Assembly (NCBI GenBank): GCA_021292165.1
Contig: CM037876.1
Location: forward strand, 115,077,379 to 115,141,378
From: Shinisaurus crocodilurus
Taxonomy: Eukaryota > Chordata > Lepidosauria > Squamata > Shinisauridae
DNA length: 64,000 nt
Direction: 5' to 3'
The position numbers and the translations under genes are program-made. Each line of letters starts with the position of its first letter. The first letter of the stretch is position 1. Positions 34,088 to 46,627 of the stretch are shown here, piece after piece. Below the pieces are notes generated by a model. The model had not been told where the DNA came from. It saw nothing but the letters and a program-made list of their open reading frames with translations, and ran no database searches.

Positions 34088-35219
34088 CTACCTCCTGCCT
34101 CTGATCAGGCCCCCTGGTAAGTAAGTAAGACCCATTGGAGACATTTTTACTTACTCCAGAGTAACTGTGCATAGGATTGCACTGTTTGTTTTAACTTAAT
34201 TCAAGTTAGTTAAATTCTGTAAGATTATTCCAGTTTAAGTGTTTCTTTAAATCTAAATTGTGTGAACAGAACACAAAAAGTGCTTTAAACTGGGGCCTTT
34301 CCACAATAACAAACAACAACGAAGCTGTTCAGCCCCACAAAGTTACTCCTTGTGCTTAATAAAAACCCAGAGTTGTAGAGGTGTTGGAGCTAGAGGTGTA
34401 CATGTACCTGTCCCCCCGCCCCGCCTTGCCTCTCCGCGGCGCCCCCCGCCGCTCGATTCTCAGCAGCGTGGAGCGATTCTCCGCGCCGCTCGAGCTGCCC
34501 GTGCCCTTCGCGATGGTCCCGTCCCGTCACTTCCAGCTGGCTGGAAGTGACGGGACGGGACCCTGCACCGGCGCGCCAGGACCCCGCACTGCGTCTTTTC
34601 CATAGAAACAAGGGCAACAGGGCTGGGACCTGGTGAGGCCTGCTCGCCTCGGGCGGGCGTCAGCGGGGCTGATTTCGGCCCGCTACACCTGCTCGAGGCG
34701 AGCGGTGACATCCCTAGTTGGAGCCAAACGCTGAAGGGGCTCAAAACCCCAATGTGTCTTTTTGTATTTCCCCCACCCAAAAGCTCCCCCTCCTCTGCAT
34801 CTCCTTCTTTTCTTCTCCTTCACCAACTGCCCTGAAAATGTGGTGGGACCAATCCTGACAATTTTAAAACAAAAAGAAAGAGATTGCCCTGCAAGCACTG
34901 ACACCCCCCATGAAAAACACCAGATATCAACAATTAAGGGTTTAAGTAAGGTAAAAAATATTATAAAAGGCACTAATAAAATGTTATAAAATAATATATA
35001 ATATAATAATGTAATAATTATAATATATCAGATTTTGTGTGTTTCCTCTGATAACTTTTGTACTTGACCATGCCTTTTGGTTGTCTGGCCATACCCTTGG
35101 CCACGCCCTCATGTTGCCTGGCCACGCCCTCTTGATCACACCTTCATGTTGCTTAACCAAACCTCTTACAAATTCACACGTGTGTCCCTATTTTCAACTG
35201 TGAAATGTTGGAGGGTATG
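33863..35219 (+). mobile_element. CATACYCTCC-terminus DNA transposon, copy A
   Basis: A non-autonomous DNA transposon. It begins CATACTCTCCAATTGCC and ends AATGTTGGAGGGTATG, an imperfect terminal inverted repeat, with identical 6-bp flanks TCATTG (33857-33862 and 35220-35225). Inside are a (GT)n tract (34055-34085), a GGGACTTACT-type segment, TTGATATCTGGTG-type sequence (inverted) and a block of GGCCACGCC repeats near the right end. No transposase ORF. A hAT-like element is inserted at 34391-34716. About 1.0 kb without it. Confidence 0.85.
34391..34716. mobile_element. GC-rich hAT-like MITE nested in transposon copy A
   Basis: 326 bp with ends TAGAGGTGTACATG and (inverted) TAGGGATGTCACC, flanked by the exact 8-bp duplication GTTGGAGC (34383-34390 and 34717-34724). 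The empty site is preserved in copy B (GTGTTGGAGCAAAATGC at about 40531). Very CpG-rich. A perfect 20-bp-arm hairpin lies at 34517-34560: TCCCGTCCCGTCACTTCCAG, a CTGG loop, then the complement. Confidence 0.88.
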
Positions 35220-35715
35220 TCATTGCTGTGTTGGGACTGGAATGGGGGGGGGGTAAGCAAAAGGGAGAAAACGTTCAAATGTTGTAAGAGATCATGTGAG
35301 TTTGGGCTCAGTGAGATAGGAAGGAAGGAGAGAAGGTGGGACAAATGAACGAATACTTGAATACTTTTGAGTCCTGCTGATTTCAGTGGAAGAGAGATCG
35401 GCATGCACTAAAACCTCTCCCTTTGAAGGAAAATCATAGAATCATAGAATCATAGAAAAGTAGAGTTGGAAGGGGCCTACCAGGCTATCGAGTCCAACCC
35501 CCTGCTCAATGCAGGAATCCAGGTCAAAGCATCCCTGACAGATAGCTGTCCAGCCACACCTTGAATGCCTACAGAGTGGGAGAGGCCACCACCTCCCTAG
35601 GTAGTTGATTCCATTGTCTTATTGCTCTGAAAGTCAGGAAATTTTTCCTGATGTTTAGGTGGAATCTGGGTTCCTGTAACTTGAGCCCATTATTCAATGT
35701 TCTGCAAACTGGGAT

Positions 35716-36082
35716 TAGAGTTGTATGATCGAGCCTCGCCGGGGCAGAACGAGGCCGAAATTGGCCCCGCTCACGCCCAGCGAGGCCTTACCTTTTCTTC
35801 GGGGCGGCTCGCCCACTCCGCGGCGAGCCACCTGCGCAGCCCGTTCCGTCCCGTTGCGTCACTTCCGGGACCGGAAATGACGCAACGGAACCCTGTGTAG
35901 GCGCGCTGGACCCCTGTGCCGTGTTCTGCGCCTGTGCTGGGTCCCGGCGTGTCTCGGAAGCAACAAACGGGCCGGAGCAGTCCGATCAAGTGGTGCGCCG
36001 CGCCACCCAGAAAATGGAGTTGGGTCGGCACCGAGCCCGAAAATCGACTCGGAGGCGCCGACCCGGATTAGATGCACCGCTA
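35716..36082. mobile_element. GC-rich hAT-like MITE nested in CR1
   Basis: 367 bp with ends TAGAGTTGTATGATC and (inverted) TAGCGGTGCATC. It is flanked by the exact 8-bp duplication ACTGGGAT (35708-35715 and 36083-36090), present once in the CR1 copy near 59590. CpG-rich, with an internal hairpin around 35842-35892 (GTTGCGTCACTTCCGG / CCGGAAATGACGCAAC). It resembles the element at 34391 in ends, composition and hairpin, but the sequence between differs. Confidence 0.87.
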
Positions 36083-36252
36083 ACTGGGATGATCGAAAAG
36101 ATATCCTGGCCCTCCTCTGTGTGACATCCCTTCAAGTACTGGAAGAGTGCTACCATATCTCCCCTCAGTCTCCTCTTCTGAAGGCTAAACATGCCCAGTT
36201 CTTTCAGTCTCTCCTCATACGGCCTTGTTTCCAGTCCCTTTATCATCCTTGT

Positions 36253-37487
36253 TTATCTCCTCTGAACCCTCTCCAGTTTGTCTACGTCCTTCTTAAAGTG
36301 TGGTGCCCAGAACTGTATGCAGTACTCAAGATGAGGCCTAACAAGTGCTGAGTAAAGGGGAATTATCACCTCACGCGATTTGGAAGCTATACTTCTATTA
36401 ATGCAGCCCAGAATAGCATTTGCCTTCTTTGCAGCCACATCGCATTGCTGGCTCATATTCAGTTTGTGATCTACCACAATTCCAAGATCCTTCTCACTTG
36501 TAGTATTGTTGAGCCAAGTGTCCCCCATTCTGTAACTCTGCATTTGGTTTCCTCTCCCTAGGTGCAGCACTTGGCATTTATCCCTATTAAATTTCATTCT
36601 GTTGTTTTCAGCCCAGTGCTCCAGCCTACCAAGATCGCTTTGAATTTTGTTTCTGTCTTCCAGAGTAGTAGCTGTTCCACCCACTTTGTGTCATCTGCAA
36701 ATTAGCATTCCCTGCACCTCCTCATCCAAGTCATTAATAAAAATGTTGAAGAGCACTGGGCCCAGGACCGAGCCCAGTGGTACCCTGCTCATTACCTCTC
36801 CCCAGTTTGAGAAGGAACCATTGATAAGCACTCTTTGAGTCCGATTCTGTAGCCAATTGTGGATCCACCTGATAGTTGTTCCATCTAGCCCATTTTTAGC
36901 TAGCTTGCTAATCAGGATATCATGAGGCACACTTTGTTGAAAACTTTGCTGAAATCCAGGTATATTATGTCCACAGCATTCCCACAGTCCACAAGGGAGG
37001 TTACCCGATCAAAAAATGAGATCAGATTAGTCTGACAGGATTTGTTCTTGACAAATCCATGCTGGCTTCTAGTAATCACTGCATTGTTTTCAAGGTGCTT
37101 GCAGACTGACTTCTTTATAATCTGCTCAAAAATCTTCCCGGGGATTGATGTCAGACTGACTGGCCTATAGTTCCCAGGTTCCTCCTTCTTGCCCTTTTTG
37201 AAGATGGGAACAACATTTGCCCTCCTCCAGTCGTCTGGCACTTCACCTGTCCTCCATGATTTCTCAAAGATAATAGACAGTGGTTCTGAGAGTTCTTCTG
37301 CCAGTTCCTTTATTACTCTAGGATGCAGCTCGTCAGGCCCTGGAGATTTAAACTCATTCAGAGTAATCAGGTGCTCCTTGACCATTTGCCTATCAATCTC
37401 AAGCTGCAATCCTGCCCCTTCAGTCTGCACTTCAGGTTTGCCAGGGGGGTCATAGACCCTCTTTTGGGAGAAGACTGAGTGCATCAC
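36253..37487 (-). pseudogene. CR1 ORF2 reverse transcriptase, broken
   Basis: ORF2 of CR1 encodes endonuclease plus reverse transcriptase for target-primed integration; only the RT and C-terminal parts remain, in at least three frames. Seen in order: NYRPVSLTSIPGKIFEQII, QHGFVKNKSC, YLDFSKVFNKV (motif A, with N where functional copies have D), GPVLFNIFINDLD, then the FADDTK catalytic motif put out of frame by a short deletion near 36690, then DLGIVVDHKLNMSQQC and EYCIQFWAPHFKKD. Not functional. Confidence 0.85.
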
Positions 37488-37499
37488 TTTGGCTGGATC

Positions 37500-39297
37500 A
37501 TGCTCTTAGTTATTATTATATTCAGGGCTTTTTTTCTGGTGGAACTCACCGGAACTGAGTTCCAGCACCTTTTCTTCTATTAATTGCATTACAATTTAAT
37601 CGCCATCTACTCCGGAGGAAATGCAATCCAAGAGTTCCGGTACCTTTTTCTCCAGAAAAAAAGCACTGATTATATTAGTATCCAGCTTTTCAGCCCAGGA
37701 GAGCCGTTATCAAGAAGCCTTGGGGATTGCAAGATTGGGGGCTAACTACTCACCATGCAGTAGCCTATGTAATGATACACTGGCATCATTAAAGAAGAAA
37801 AAAGCTGCTTCCCTAGGAAGGGGGTTGCAAGGCACTTAATGTTATCTTTGCCTGCAGGTTCTCTGTTTCAAAACACCACCAAATACCTGTCTCCCTTGCA
37901 GGGTATCAAAATGTGATAAGCAAAAGGAGTTTGACCTGGTACAAGCAGCTTCCTATGTTCCAGTTTAGCTAGCATAAAGAACAGCAATAGCAGAATCCCT
38001 TCATTGCTCAGATCACCAAGCAACCCTGGCACAGAAGGCTGTTAGGCCCAGGGGCTGAATTCCTGCCTGACAGATTCAGGATCTACATCAGGTTGGGTCC
38101 TGACATTAAAATAATATGGAAGACCCCAAGGATAAGGTTATACACATGCCGCTTGGCTTGGGTTCCTCTGCCAGCGTGGCCAGTCAACACGACTACATGG
38201 CTATTAAGAGATGAGGTGGCAAGCCACAGGTCAGCCATGGTTCATATGTTGTCTGCACCAGCCCCAGAAGCCAGTGGGAACAATGGTATGACTAATGGTA
38301 TGACGGGTGTCGCGTGGCACTCTGAGCGGGGAGCTGGAGCTGGAGCCTTTTGTGAACACAGGACTTCTTCTGTACTTTTGCTGGTCATTGACTGTAATAA
38401 AGTTACTTACTTACTTCTTCTGTACTAGCGATACCAGTTAAAGATTTTGTACTTGACGAATCTGAATAAATAGATAAAATAGTATGAGTTTGGGCTGCCT
38501 TGATTACTGTGAATGGGTCTATGACTATGGTTTTCCCTAAAGTGTTGCCTGCAAGTCAGGGAGTTGACAAAAGAATTGGAGCTCTTTGTCTATCCAAACA
38601 GGTGATTTCACCTCCCATTCCTCCTATTAAAAAAAGCAATTTAAGCTACGCTAGCTGACTTACCAGCAGTGGGCGAGGATGGGTGACAGAGAAGCTGTTG
38701 GATCCTGTGGATCCACACTGCTCATTTCCCTTCCCTCTCCACTGTACCACTCTGTTTTTGTCCTCCACAAACTCTTCCAAGTTCAGTGTTGTGTCCTCGG
38801 AAGAGCAGCTGCCACGATGCTTTCCATGACGACTGTGAGGAGGTGGGGGGACAGCCTGATCTTGGATCCCCCCCTCCCAAGGTCATAGGAGTCTCTACCG
38901 CCTCAGCAGTGGGAAATTGCTCTCCTATGGTCCCTGGGATGCTCTCTCGGGGGCCAAAGGATTGCTCTGCCCATTTTCTTTTTAATGGCTGTGGATATTC
39001 TCCTGATGAGGCAGTTCAGTACCCATATGGTATCTGCAAGTTCCACCCCATAGGGGGAATAGCAGCTTAGGGGTGAGTGTCACTGTGACTTTCATTGGGA
39101 GAATGGCCTGGGGAAAGGGTTCCTGCTCCCAGCACCGTGGTTCTCATCCAAAACTTGCACATACTTTCAGTTTAAAAAAAAAGAACAGGGAAATCTGATT
39201 GCAGATCTCCTGACATTGCATTTAGTTTGGCTCTTTAAATGATGGTTAATTTGATTGTCATGTCTTTGTAGAATATTTCATGTGATTCAAGTGTTGA
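37500..39297. other. Intronic stretch, no exon recognised
   Basis: Includes a small inverted unit near 37527-37670 (GGAACTGAGTTCCAGCACCT ... AGTTCCGGTACCTTTTTCTC) likely to be another MITE, and TTAC tandem units near 38400. Nothing coding identified. Confidence 0.45.
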
Positions 39298-39545
39298 CAG
39301 TCGGAGGAAGGCTCGGCGCGGAGAGGCGAGTGGGGCCCGGGACCTGGAGGAAGGCCCCAGATGTTGAGCGTAGTGTCCGGGTAGATTGTGGTTGGGAGAG
39401 GCATTCCGTCAAGTATTGCGGTCCCAAGCCATGTAGGGCTTTAAAGGTTAAGCCCAGCACCTTGAATCAGGCTCGGAAGCATACAGGCAGCCAGTGCAAG
39501 CAGGCCAGAACACGTGTTATGTGTTCGGACCTTCTGGGAGAAGGG
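39298..39545 (-). mobile_element. L2-like LINE ORF2 fragment
   Basis: On the minus strand it reads, with frameshifts, LHWLPVCFRA, FKVLGLTFKALHGLGPQYLT and ECLSQPQSTRTLRST, the conserved C-terminal end of L2-type ORF2. The matching plus-strand copy is at 51421-52327. It ends exactly at the CTAGTC target site of transposon copy B. Confidence 0.75.
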
Positions 39546-40174
39546 TGCTAGTCCATACTCTCCAATTGCCCCAAGTTTGCCCGGACAGTCCTGCAAACAC
39601 TTACGCCATCACACTTCTTACTTGCCACTGAAAGAGGCCAATTTTAGCTGCAACAAATGGAGATGGCCATTTAAAAAAAGATGGAAGGGAAATTTTTCAC
39701 TGTATGCTTTCACACCTGCCAAATCTCTGCCCCCTCCTCTGCCTCCCCAGCCCCCAAGATTCTCTTTCCTTACATTCCTTGTCTGATGAGAAATGACACT
39801 TAAAAAAAACTAGGCTGGTATGACACAGGTCATCTTTACAAAGACCAACATTCTTGTGATAGCTTAGCTTCTAGTTACCCTTACAGCAAACTAGGCACAG
39901 CCATTATTATGGGTTTCACTCTAAACACGACCTGGACATTTCTTTTTCCATGAAAATTCATGGAAACTCATATATTTTCAACATGGGCCTTGCACTGTTA
40001 TATATACTGAGGGACAAATGTAATGAAGATGATGACAGTGTGAGAGGATCAGTTTTCTCTAAAACTTTGTTGTTATGTAAAAGTCCCGAATCCCCTGCCT
40101 CCTCCCACAAGCTATTTAGCTTATCCGTGATTTTGCCCATGGCCCCTTTAAGCAGGAAGGGAACAGACCCAGAA

Positions 40175-40177
<3 letters not shown>

Positions 40178-40212
<35 letters not shown>
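40178..40212. repeat. (TG)n microsatellite inside transposon copy B
   Basis: Equivalent to (GT)n at 34055-34085 in copy A and to the short CA run at 52940 in copy C, so the tract is inherited from the transposon. Confidence 0.9.
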
Positions 40213-40213
<1 letters not shown>

Positions 40214-40683
40214 ACGCGTGCGCGCGTCTGTGCAGCTCTGCTCACTCTACCTGCTGTCTGACCTGCCCCCCCCAAGAAAGACCCATTGAAGACATTTGTA
40301 CTTACTCCCAAGTAACTGTGCATAGGATTGCACTGTTTGTTTTAACTTAATTCAAGTAAGTTAAATTCTGTAAGATTATTCTAGTTTAAGTGTTTCTTTA
40401 AATCTAAATTGTGTGAATAGAGCACAAAACATGCTTTAAGCTGGGTCCTTTCCACAATAACAAACAACAACAAAGCTGTTCAGTCCCTCAAAGTTACTCC
40501 TTGTGCTTAAAAACCAGAGCTCAGTAGAGGTGTTGGAGCAAAATGCTGAAGGGGCTCAAAACCCCAATGTGTCTTTTTGTATTTCCCCCCATCCAAAAGC
40601 GCCCCCTTCTCCGCATCTCCTTCTTTTCTTCTCCTTCTTCAGCTGCCCTGAAAATGCAGGACCAATCCTGACAATTTTAAAAC

Positions 40684-40902
40684 ACTGGGACTCCGGAAAT
40701 CTGGGTTCTAGTCCCCGCTCGGCCATGAAACTCACTGAGTGACTTTGGGCCTGTCACTGACTCTCAGCCTAACCTACCTCACAGGGTTGCTGTGAGGATA
40801 AAACGGAGGAGAGGAGGAGGAAGATTATGTAAGCCGCCTTGGGTTCCTTGCAGGGAAAAAGGTGGGGTATAAATATAATAAATAAATAAATAAATAAATA
40901 GA
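40684..40902 (+). mobile_element. Sauria SINE, 5'-truncated, nested in transposon copy B
   Basis: Begins in the tRNA-like head after the A box (TGGGACTCCGGAAATCTGGG), keeps the B box GGTTCTAGTCC, the body and the GCCGCCTTGGG...GTATAAATA tail with (AAAT)n. Copy A of the host transposon lacks it, confirming insertion. Confidence 0.9.
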
Positions 40903-42255
40903 TTGCCCTGCAAGCACTGACCTCCCCCCCCCCATGAAAAGCACCAGATATCAACAATTAAGGGTTTAAGTAAGGTAAAAAATATTACAAAAGCCACTAA
41001 TAAAATATTATAAAATAATATAAAATATAATAATGTAATAATTATAATATATCAGATTTTGTGTGTTTCCTCTGATAACTTTTATACTTGACCATGCCCT
41101 TGGCCACACCCTCATGTTGCCTGGCCACGCCCTCTTGGTCATACCTTCATGTTGCTTAACCAAACCTCTTACAAATTCACATGTGTCCTCATTTTCATCT
41201 GTGAAATGTTGGAGGGTATGCTAGTCTAGTCTTCTCTCTAGTTTTCTACATATAGGTGTGTATGATATATAATGGAGAAGCATTCAGTCATGTAAGCCCC
41301 CACCTGCAGTCTGAAGTGGTACAGCCCAGACATTGTTTAACCACCTAGGCCGGTATCCTGTTCCTTATTTCACACAGAAGGTTGTATCCCAAAATATAGT
41401 GGGAGGACAAAGCCCTTAAAGGAATCCGTGTTCCAAACTACTTCCGTGCCTCTGTCACATGAAAATTCCTATTTTTCTGTCTCCACACCCCAAATTAATG
41501 TGACCTCTCATGAATGCTCCTATTGCATTTATCAGCCATTCTGTTTAAGCCTCTGTTATTGCAGGTAACCTAAGCCCCTGTTTTGCTTTTCATAATATTG
41601 CATAATATGTGTTCCACGGAGTATCATATCTGTAGCTGCCCATTAGCTCTTCAGCAGCTATTGTTCCTTGTACTTAATAAAAAAAAAACCTCCCTTGGCT
41701 TTACAGCAGTGCCTGGCACAGGTTGTATTCACCGTGAGACATCTCAGGAGATAATTAAAGTGATGACTGATGCTGCTTAATGCAGTGAAGGAATTTATCT
41801 CAGTTTGTAGTGGGGACAATTAAAGGTTGCTTGTGCCAAATCCATCCCTGGCATAATTCCATTGATTTAAATTAATTACACCAGTCTGTTTTCAAACTTT
41901 GTAGCTTCAGGGAACCCTTTCCACAGTGACATCTCTGCCATAAAATCCTTGCATGTTGCAGAGATTTTGTAAAGTCTTCTTGGGGGCAAATGCAGATCAT
42001 GCAAGGTGCTGGTCAGGCCTTTTGCTAGGGTGGCCAGCTGTGCTACTTTACAGAGAACAGTCCTCTCCTTGAAGGTCTGCCAGAGGACAGTCTTTGAAGG
42101 GCTGCCCAGCCCAAGTCAGGTTTCAAGATAGAGAAGGCAGAGTAGGGCAGGAGCCTTGAAGTTTCCCAGCCACAGTTAGCATCTGGGCAGCAGAGTGAGC
42201 AGCCACAGATGTCACCTGGCCGTAGTCTGCCCTGCTCTGGTGAGCTGTATTGTAG

Positions 42256-42579
42256 CAGGGATACGCAACCTCTTTGGCCCCATGGGCATATTTTTTTTTG
42301 GTCATTCATTTTTGGGATTCTTTCTTTTCTTGCCCCCCTTTGTTGGATTCTTGCCCCTCTTCCTCTGGAATTCCTTGCATGCTCACCTCCAGCTCCTCCT
42401 TCCACCCCCACCTGGACTGGCTTTCTCACAGCACCTGTTTCTCCCTGCCTCCACTGTGGAGTAGAGAGGAGGGAGTGATGAGGTGAGAAGAGGGGGTTCT
42501 GAGGGGTCTGGAGGGCACACTGGGGGGGGGGTCGTGCTGGGCAGCTGTGCTCCCCGAGGTGCTGCGTTGCCAACCCCTG
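42256..42579. mobile_element. Possible hAT-like element
   Basis: Ends CAGGGATACGCAACCTC and GCGTTGCCAACCCCTG are imperfect inverses of hAT type. The interior is pyrimidine-rich with poly-C. No matching flank duplication. Confidence 0.5.
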
Positions 42580-43119
42580 AACTATAATAATTATTTCTAA
42601 ATTTGCATTTATACAAACAAATTAGCCTTTGTGGTTTTTGTGCAGCCCTCCATATCAGCCCCATCTTTGTGTCTCAGACTCTCAGCTATGATCTACAAGG
42701 GCAACCTCTAGGCTCTTTTGTCCTCTTTTTCCACAGCATGTAACTGGCCACCTTATCATAGGGAACCTCTAGCCTGTAGGCTGGATATGGCCCATAGGGG
42801 TTCCCCATCCAGCCCTCCAGCTTCTTCCCCAGGCCATGCCTCCTCCCCACATGAACTATTATCTTTAATTGGCAGGTATATATGCACATGGCTTGGGCAA
42901 AGGGACAGTGTTCTCCACTGCAACTGCGGGCACGGGGCAGGCCCATGGCACATACAGATCTGTCCACCAACACCTCGCTACTTCTCCCCATGCCTAAGCA
43001 TCTGCCACCTGAGGCTCTACCTAATAGTAGGGCAGCTCAATATCCCTTAGTGCTTCCATATAGTTACAGTCTTCTTGACATATACTGAGAGCTTTCAACA
43101 TAGACACCATACTCTAGAG

Positions 43120-43361
43120 CAAGGACATTCAACTGGAGGCCTATAAGCCAGATTCAGCTCCGGAAGTGATATAATCTAGTCCCTAGCACATCTCAGACAA
43201 GTGATGGTAATATTATACCTGTTCTTTGGATTTACTATGTAATGTAATGTTCTAGCATAATGGATGTATGGGGTCAGTGGCAAAGTGCTCCATTCTGGCC
43301 TCTGAACCACTGTCTAGAGAACAATATGGTCTCTGAGAGGACACAGAAGTAGCCATCCCTG
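43120..43361. mobile_element. Possible hAT-like element
   Basis: Ends CAAGGACATTCAACTGG and GTAGCCATCCCTG, with flanks CTCTAGAG (43112-43119) and TTCTAGAG (43362-43369), seven of eight bases identical. 242 bp, no ORF. Confidence 0.55.
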
Positions 43362-43369
43362 TTCTAGAG

Positions 43370-46300
43370 GACTTCTTTCTTTGGCACAATGTGAGGGAAA
43401 TTGTTCTAGTACAAACATGCACTTTTCTTCATCCCTTACCTGTGCTCATCATGTTTCCAGCATCTGCCACAGTAGTCCAAACATTCACCCTCTGGTGGAT
43501 CTCCTTATGAGCAAGGAAGCATGGAAGTGTGAAAACTCAAAATGCAGTCCTATTTCTTCTGACCACCTTTGGCGCTCCACACAAAATGAGAATGGTGGTG
43601 CTTGTTGGGTCAGTGGGCACTTTCAGGCTCTGGGTATCAAAGAGTCTCCAAGATCAGGAAGTAAGTAGACATCAGGCGATCAAATGGAGTCCTGGCAGTA
43701 GAAGCAAGAAAAATTAGTGCTCTGGTTTTAGAAAACTTCGCTCTCTATTTTAATCTCCAGTCAAGTCATTAACTGGCTAGCCAAAACAATTAATCAACAT
43801 ATGCATTTAGCTTCCCTCCTGTTGTCCTTTTAAAATATATAATATTGTAAATTAAATGCAGTGTAATGTATTATTTAATTTTGCACAGAGCTTGATTGAG
43901 TGCTTTGGAAGCAGAACTTTTTTCCATCCACAATGCAATATGGTTTTCCATATCAGCCCCATCTTTGTGTCTCAGGCTCTCAGCTATGATCTACAAGGGC
44001 AACCTCTAGGCATGAGTGGGTTGTTCTTCTCTCCCTGTACTTATTTAAGCCTTGGTCAACTTGCTCCAGCTGACAATCAGATTGCCAAATTGTGGTGGTG
44101 GTGTTTTCTGTGATGTGGCGAGTTGCCCACTGGGAAGTGGATTAAGACCATCAATGCATTTTGGCCACAAAACATCTGCCAAATGGTAACTGTATTTTTT
44201 TCCTCCTGGTCACTACAGACTCGAACCATGTTTGGATCAATGATGAAAGTTTCCACATCCCAATAACATTCCCTCAAACAATCTTGTTTCCCAGAATATT
44301 TTTTTTTTAAGAATAAGAAGGAGTAAAACCACATTATATTGTCTTAAATTCTCTTTCATGTGCTATTTTTAAGTGCATGAGTTAGCTCTGTAGGTGTATG
44401 ATTCTCTAAACCTAAATATTTGGGTTATATGTGTCAGAAATGACTTCCAAAGAAGGAGAGGATGTATATTGTTGATCCAGTTGAGCCTTGCCACAAGGAA
44501 ATGATTTCTCACAAAGAACAGAAGAAATTGTTTCAGGTTATGGCAAGGTTTAAATACCCCACATATGTTTTCACAAAGGACTTGGATCCGGGTTGGAACC
44601 ATGAGAAAAGGAAGCCCTGAGACTGAAGGCCACACCGCATAAAGAGGCAGCAGAGTGGTAGAAGCCAGAATTCAAGGAACTGAGCCAAAGTCTTACTCGG
44701 GAGGTCATGCTGAGTCAGAAGGACCAGACTGAGGCAGGACGCTCAAGCAAGAACATAGGGTGCAACCAGTCTAGCCAGCCAGCTACTACAGCATACATCA
44801 CATTATCCAAACATTGTGTGCTTCCTGCCCACACTTTATATAGCAGAGAGGTAGCTCACCATTGGAACGGGCTAGCTAGTCCATAATGTCTAGATATGAG
44901 GATACTAACTTGCATAGCACCAAAACTGTAGGCATTATGATTGCCTATTCTTCCCCAGCTGTTAGTATGGCCAAAGCTGCTAGTAAGTACAGACCCTACT
45001 CCCAAGTCAATTGTCTTTTTAATATAAAAACTGTAATAATAAGTTTTATATTAAAAATACGTATTTAAAATATAAAATGAGTTTTACATCAGTATATTTC
45101 ATAATATGTATTGTTACATGGTTACATATTATCTGAAACAAAAGAAAGCAAAGTTCTCTCCAGTTCTAATTAAAACAATTTACATGGACTTTATCTCAGT
45201 CTAGTCTAAAACGTGTCAACTCTTACTCTTGCCTCTTTCAATGTAGCCTATACCCAGTTATCTGGGGCAGGGGTGTGGGAAAGGACAAGGAGTAAGCCCT
45301 ATTAAATTTACTTCTGAGTAATAATGCATAGAATAAGGTCAAACATTTTTGAGATAGGGGTTCTCTACATTTTACTGATTGAGATCTTAAAGATTGAAGT
45401 GCCACAAAGCTCTCATGTGATTTTGTTACACGTATAGTGGTGAAAAAAGGCACATTAAAAAACAACAACCCCAAACCTTCCTTTTACTGGCTGCAAAAAA
45501 AGTGAATGGCAACTTATGAAAGTCAGTTGTAAACCCAGTTTTGGTGGATTGGCTAGCTAACATTTTGGAAATTTGGATTACGGAAAAATTGTATAATCAG
45601 TTGAAGAGATAGTATGCCTGAAGACTTGGTTGCCCTTTATATATGTGGATTGTAACCCTGGGAGATGATTAAATAAACCAAAAAGACATAAGTATATACT
45701 TAGCCAGGAAAAAAAGTGCTTTTGTGATTTGATTATTTAATTTAACTAAAAAGGGTTTCTTTCCTTTAAGAGTTTGTTATTAATGTGTAGTCCTAAAAAC
45801 AGGCAGGCTGATTGTTTCTGTGATAAGATGACTGATTTCTAAGAGTTGGATCCCAGAATTGATTGAAAGTCCAGGTTTGTGTTGTACTCTGTGATTTCTT
45901 CCTCTAGTTGTTTCAAAAGAAAAATAGAAATTACTGTTAACAAAATTTTGATGATGATGATGATGATTGGACCCTGAATGGGACTTGGACCTATGGCAGA
46001 ACCTGGTGGTTGGAGCTGCTGCTGGGAGGAATCTGGTGGCTAAGGCTTGGAGAACAGAAATCTGATGGGTTGGAGCAGAATCAGAATTTGCAATTGGATT
46101 TTGTGGTCAAGATTGGCCATTTTTTTATTTTAAATCAATGGATAAGGTTGTTTTAAATCAATGGATAATGTCAGTATGAAATGATATGTGAATTTGCATG
46201 TGTACGCATTCAAGGTGAAATGCACTGCATTTCAAATGATCAGCTGTTGAATATTGTCAAACATAACTGCCGCCACTCTGTGTCATATATCACTCACTGT

Positions 46301-46627
46301 CAAGTACTAATTGCTGTTGCAGCCATCAAATGCCAAATGTTGATACTGAGAATAAAATACTTGCTGAATACACCCCATCCAAAGCACATTTGAAGAATAT
46401 TGACCATCAAAGTTCACAGCAGTGAATTTTGAGGAGCAAATTCCTTTCCACTCTAGATCAGTGAGTTGATGGGAAGATTCTTCTGCATTTAATTACCCCA
46501 GCAGGAAAAATCTTCCAAGCTGGGATTGTTTTAATGTATGCTAATTTCTATGCTCACCATTAATTTATTGTGTATGAAACAGGTTAATTTACTGGCCTTG
46601 CATTGAACTTCTGGAATTATTTGCGAG
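43370..46627. other. AT-rich intronic stretch, no exon recognised
   Basis: No recognised exon or clear repeat. It contains a phrase repeated from 42648-42705 at about 43953-44008 (CATATCAGCCCCATCTTTGT, GTCTCAGRCTCTCAGCTATG), a local duplication, and short (GAT)n near 45950. Confidence 0.45.

Larger units (their letters stand above)
35433..37500 (-). mobile_element. CR1 LINE, 5'-truncated copy
   Basis: The minus-strand copy ends at 35433 with tandem ATTCTATGATTCTATGATT, the signature CR1 3' terminus. The 3' UTR and C-terminal ORF2 precede it. The 5' part (endonuclease) is missing. A GC-rich hAT-like element interrupts it at 35716-36082. The related copy at 58922 keeps the uninterrupted target site. 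Confidence 0.9.
39554..41220 (+). mobile_element. CATACYCTCC-terminus DNA transposon, copy B
   Basis: Starts CATACTCTCCAATTGCCCC and ends GAAATGTTGGAGGGTATG, with identical 6-bp flanks CTAGTC (39548-39553 and 41221-41226). It contains about 400 bp (39620-40080) absent from copy A, then runs colinear with A. A (GT)n tract at 40178-40212 and a Sauria SINE fragment (40684-40902) lie inside. No transposase ORF seen. Confidence 0.85.
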
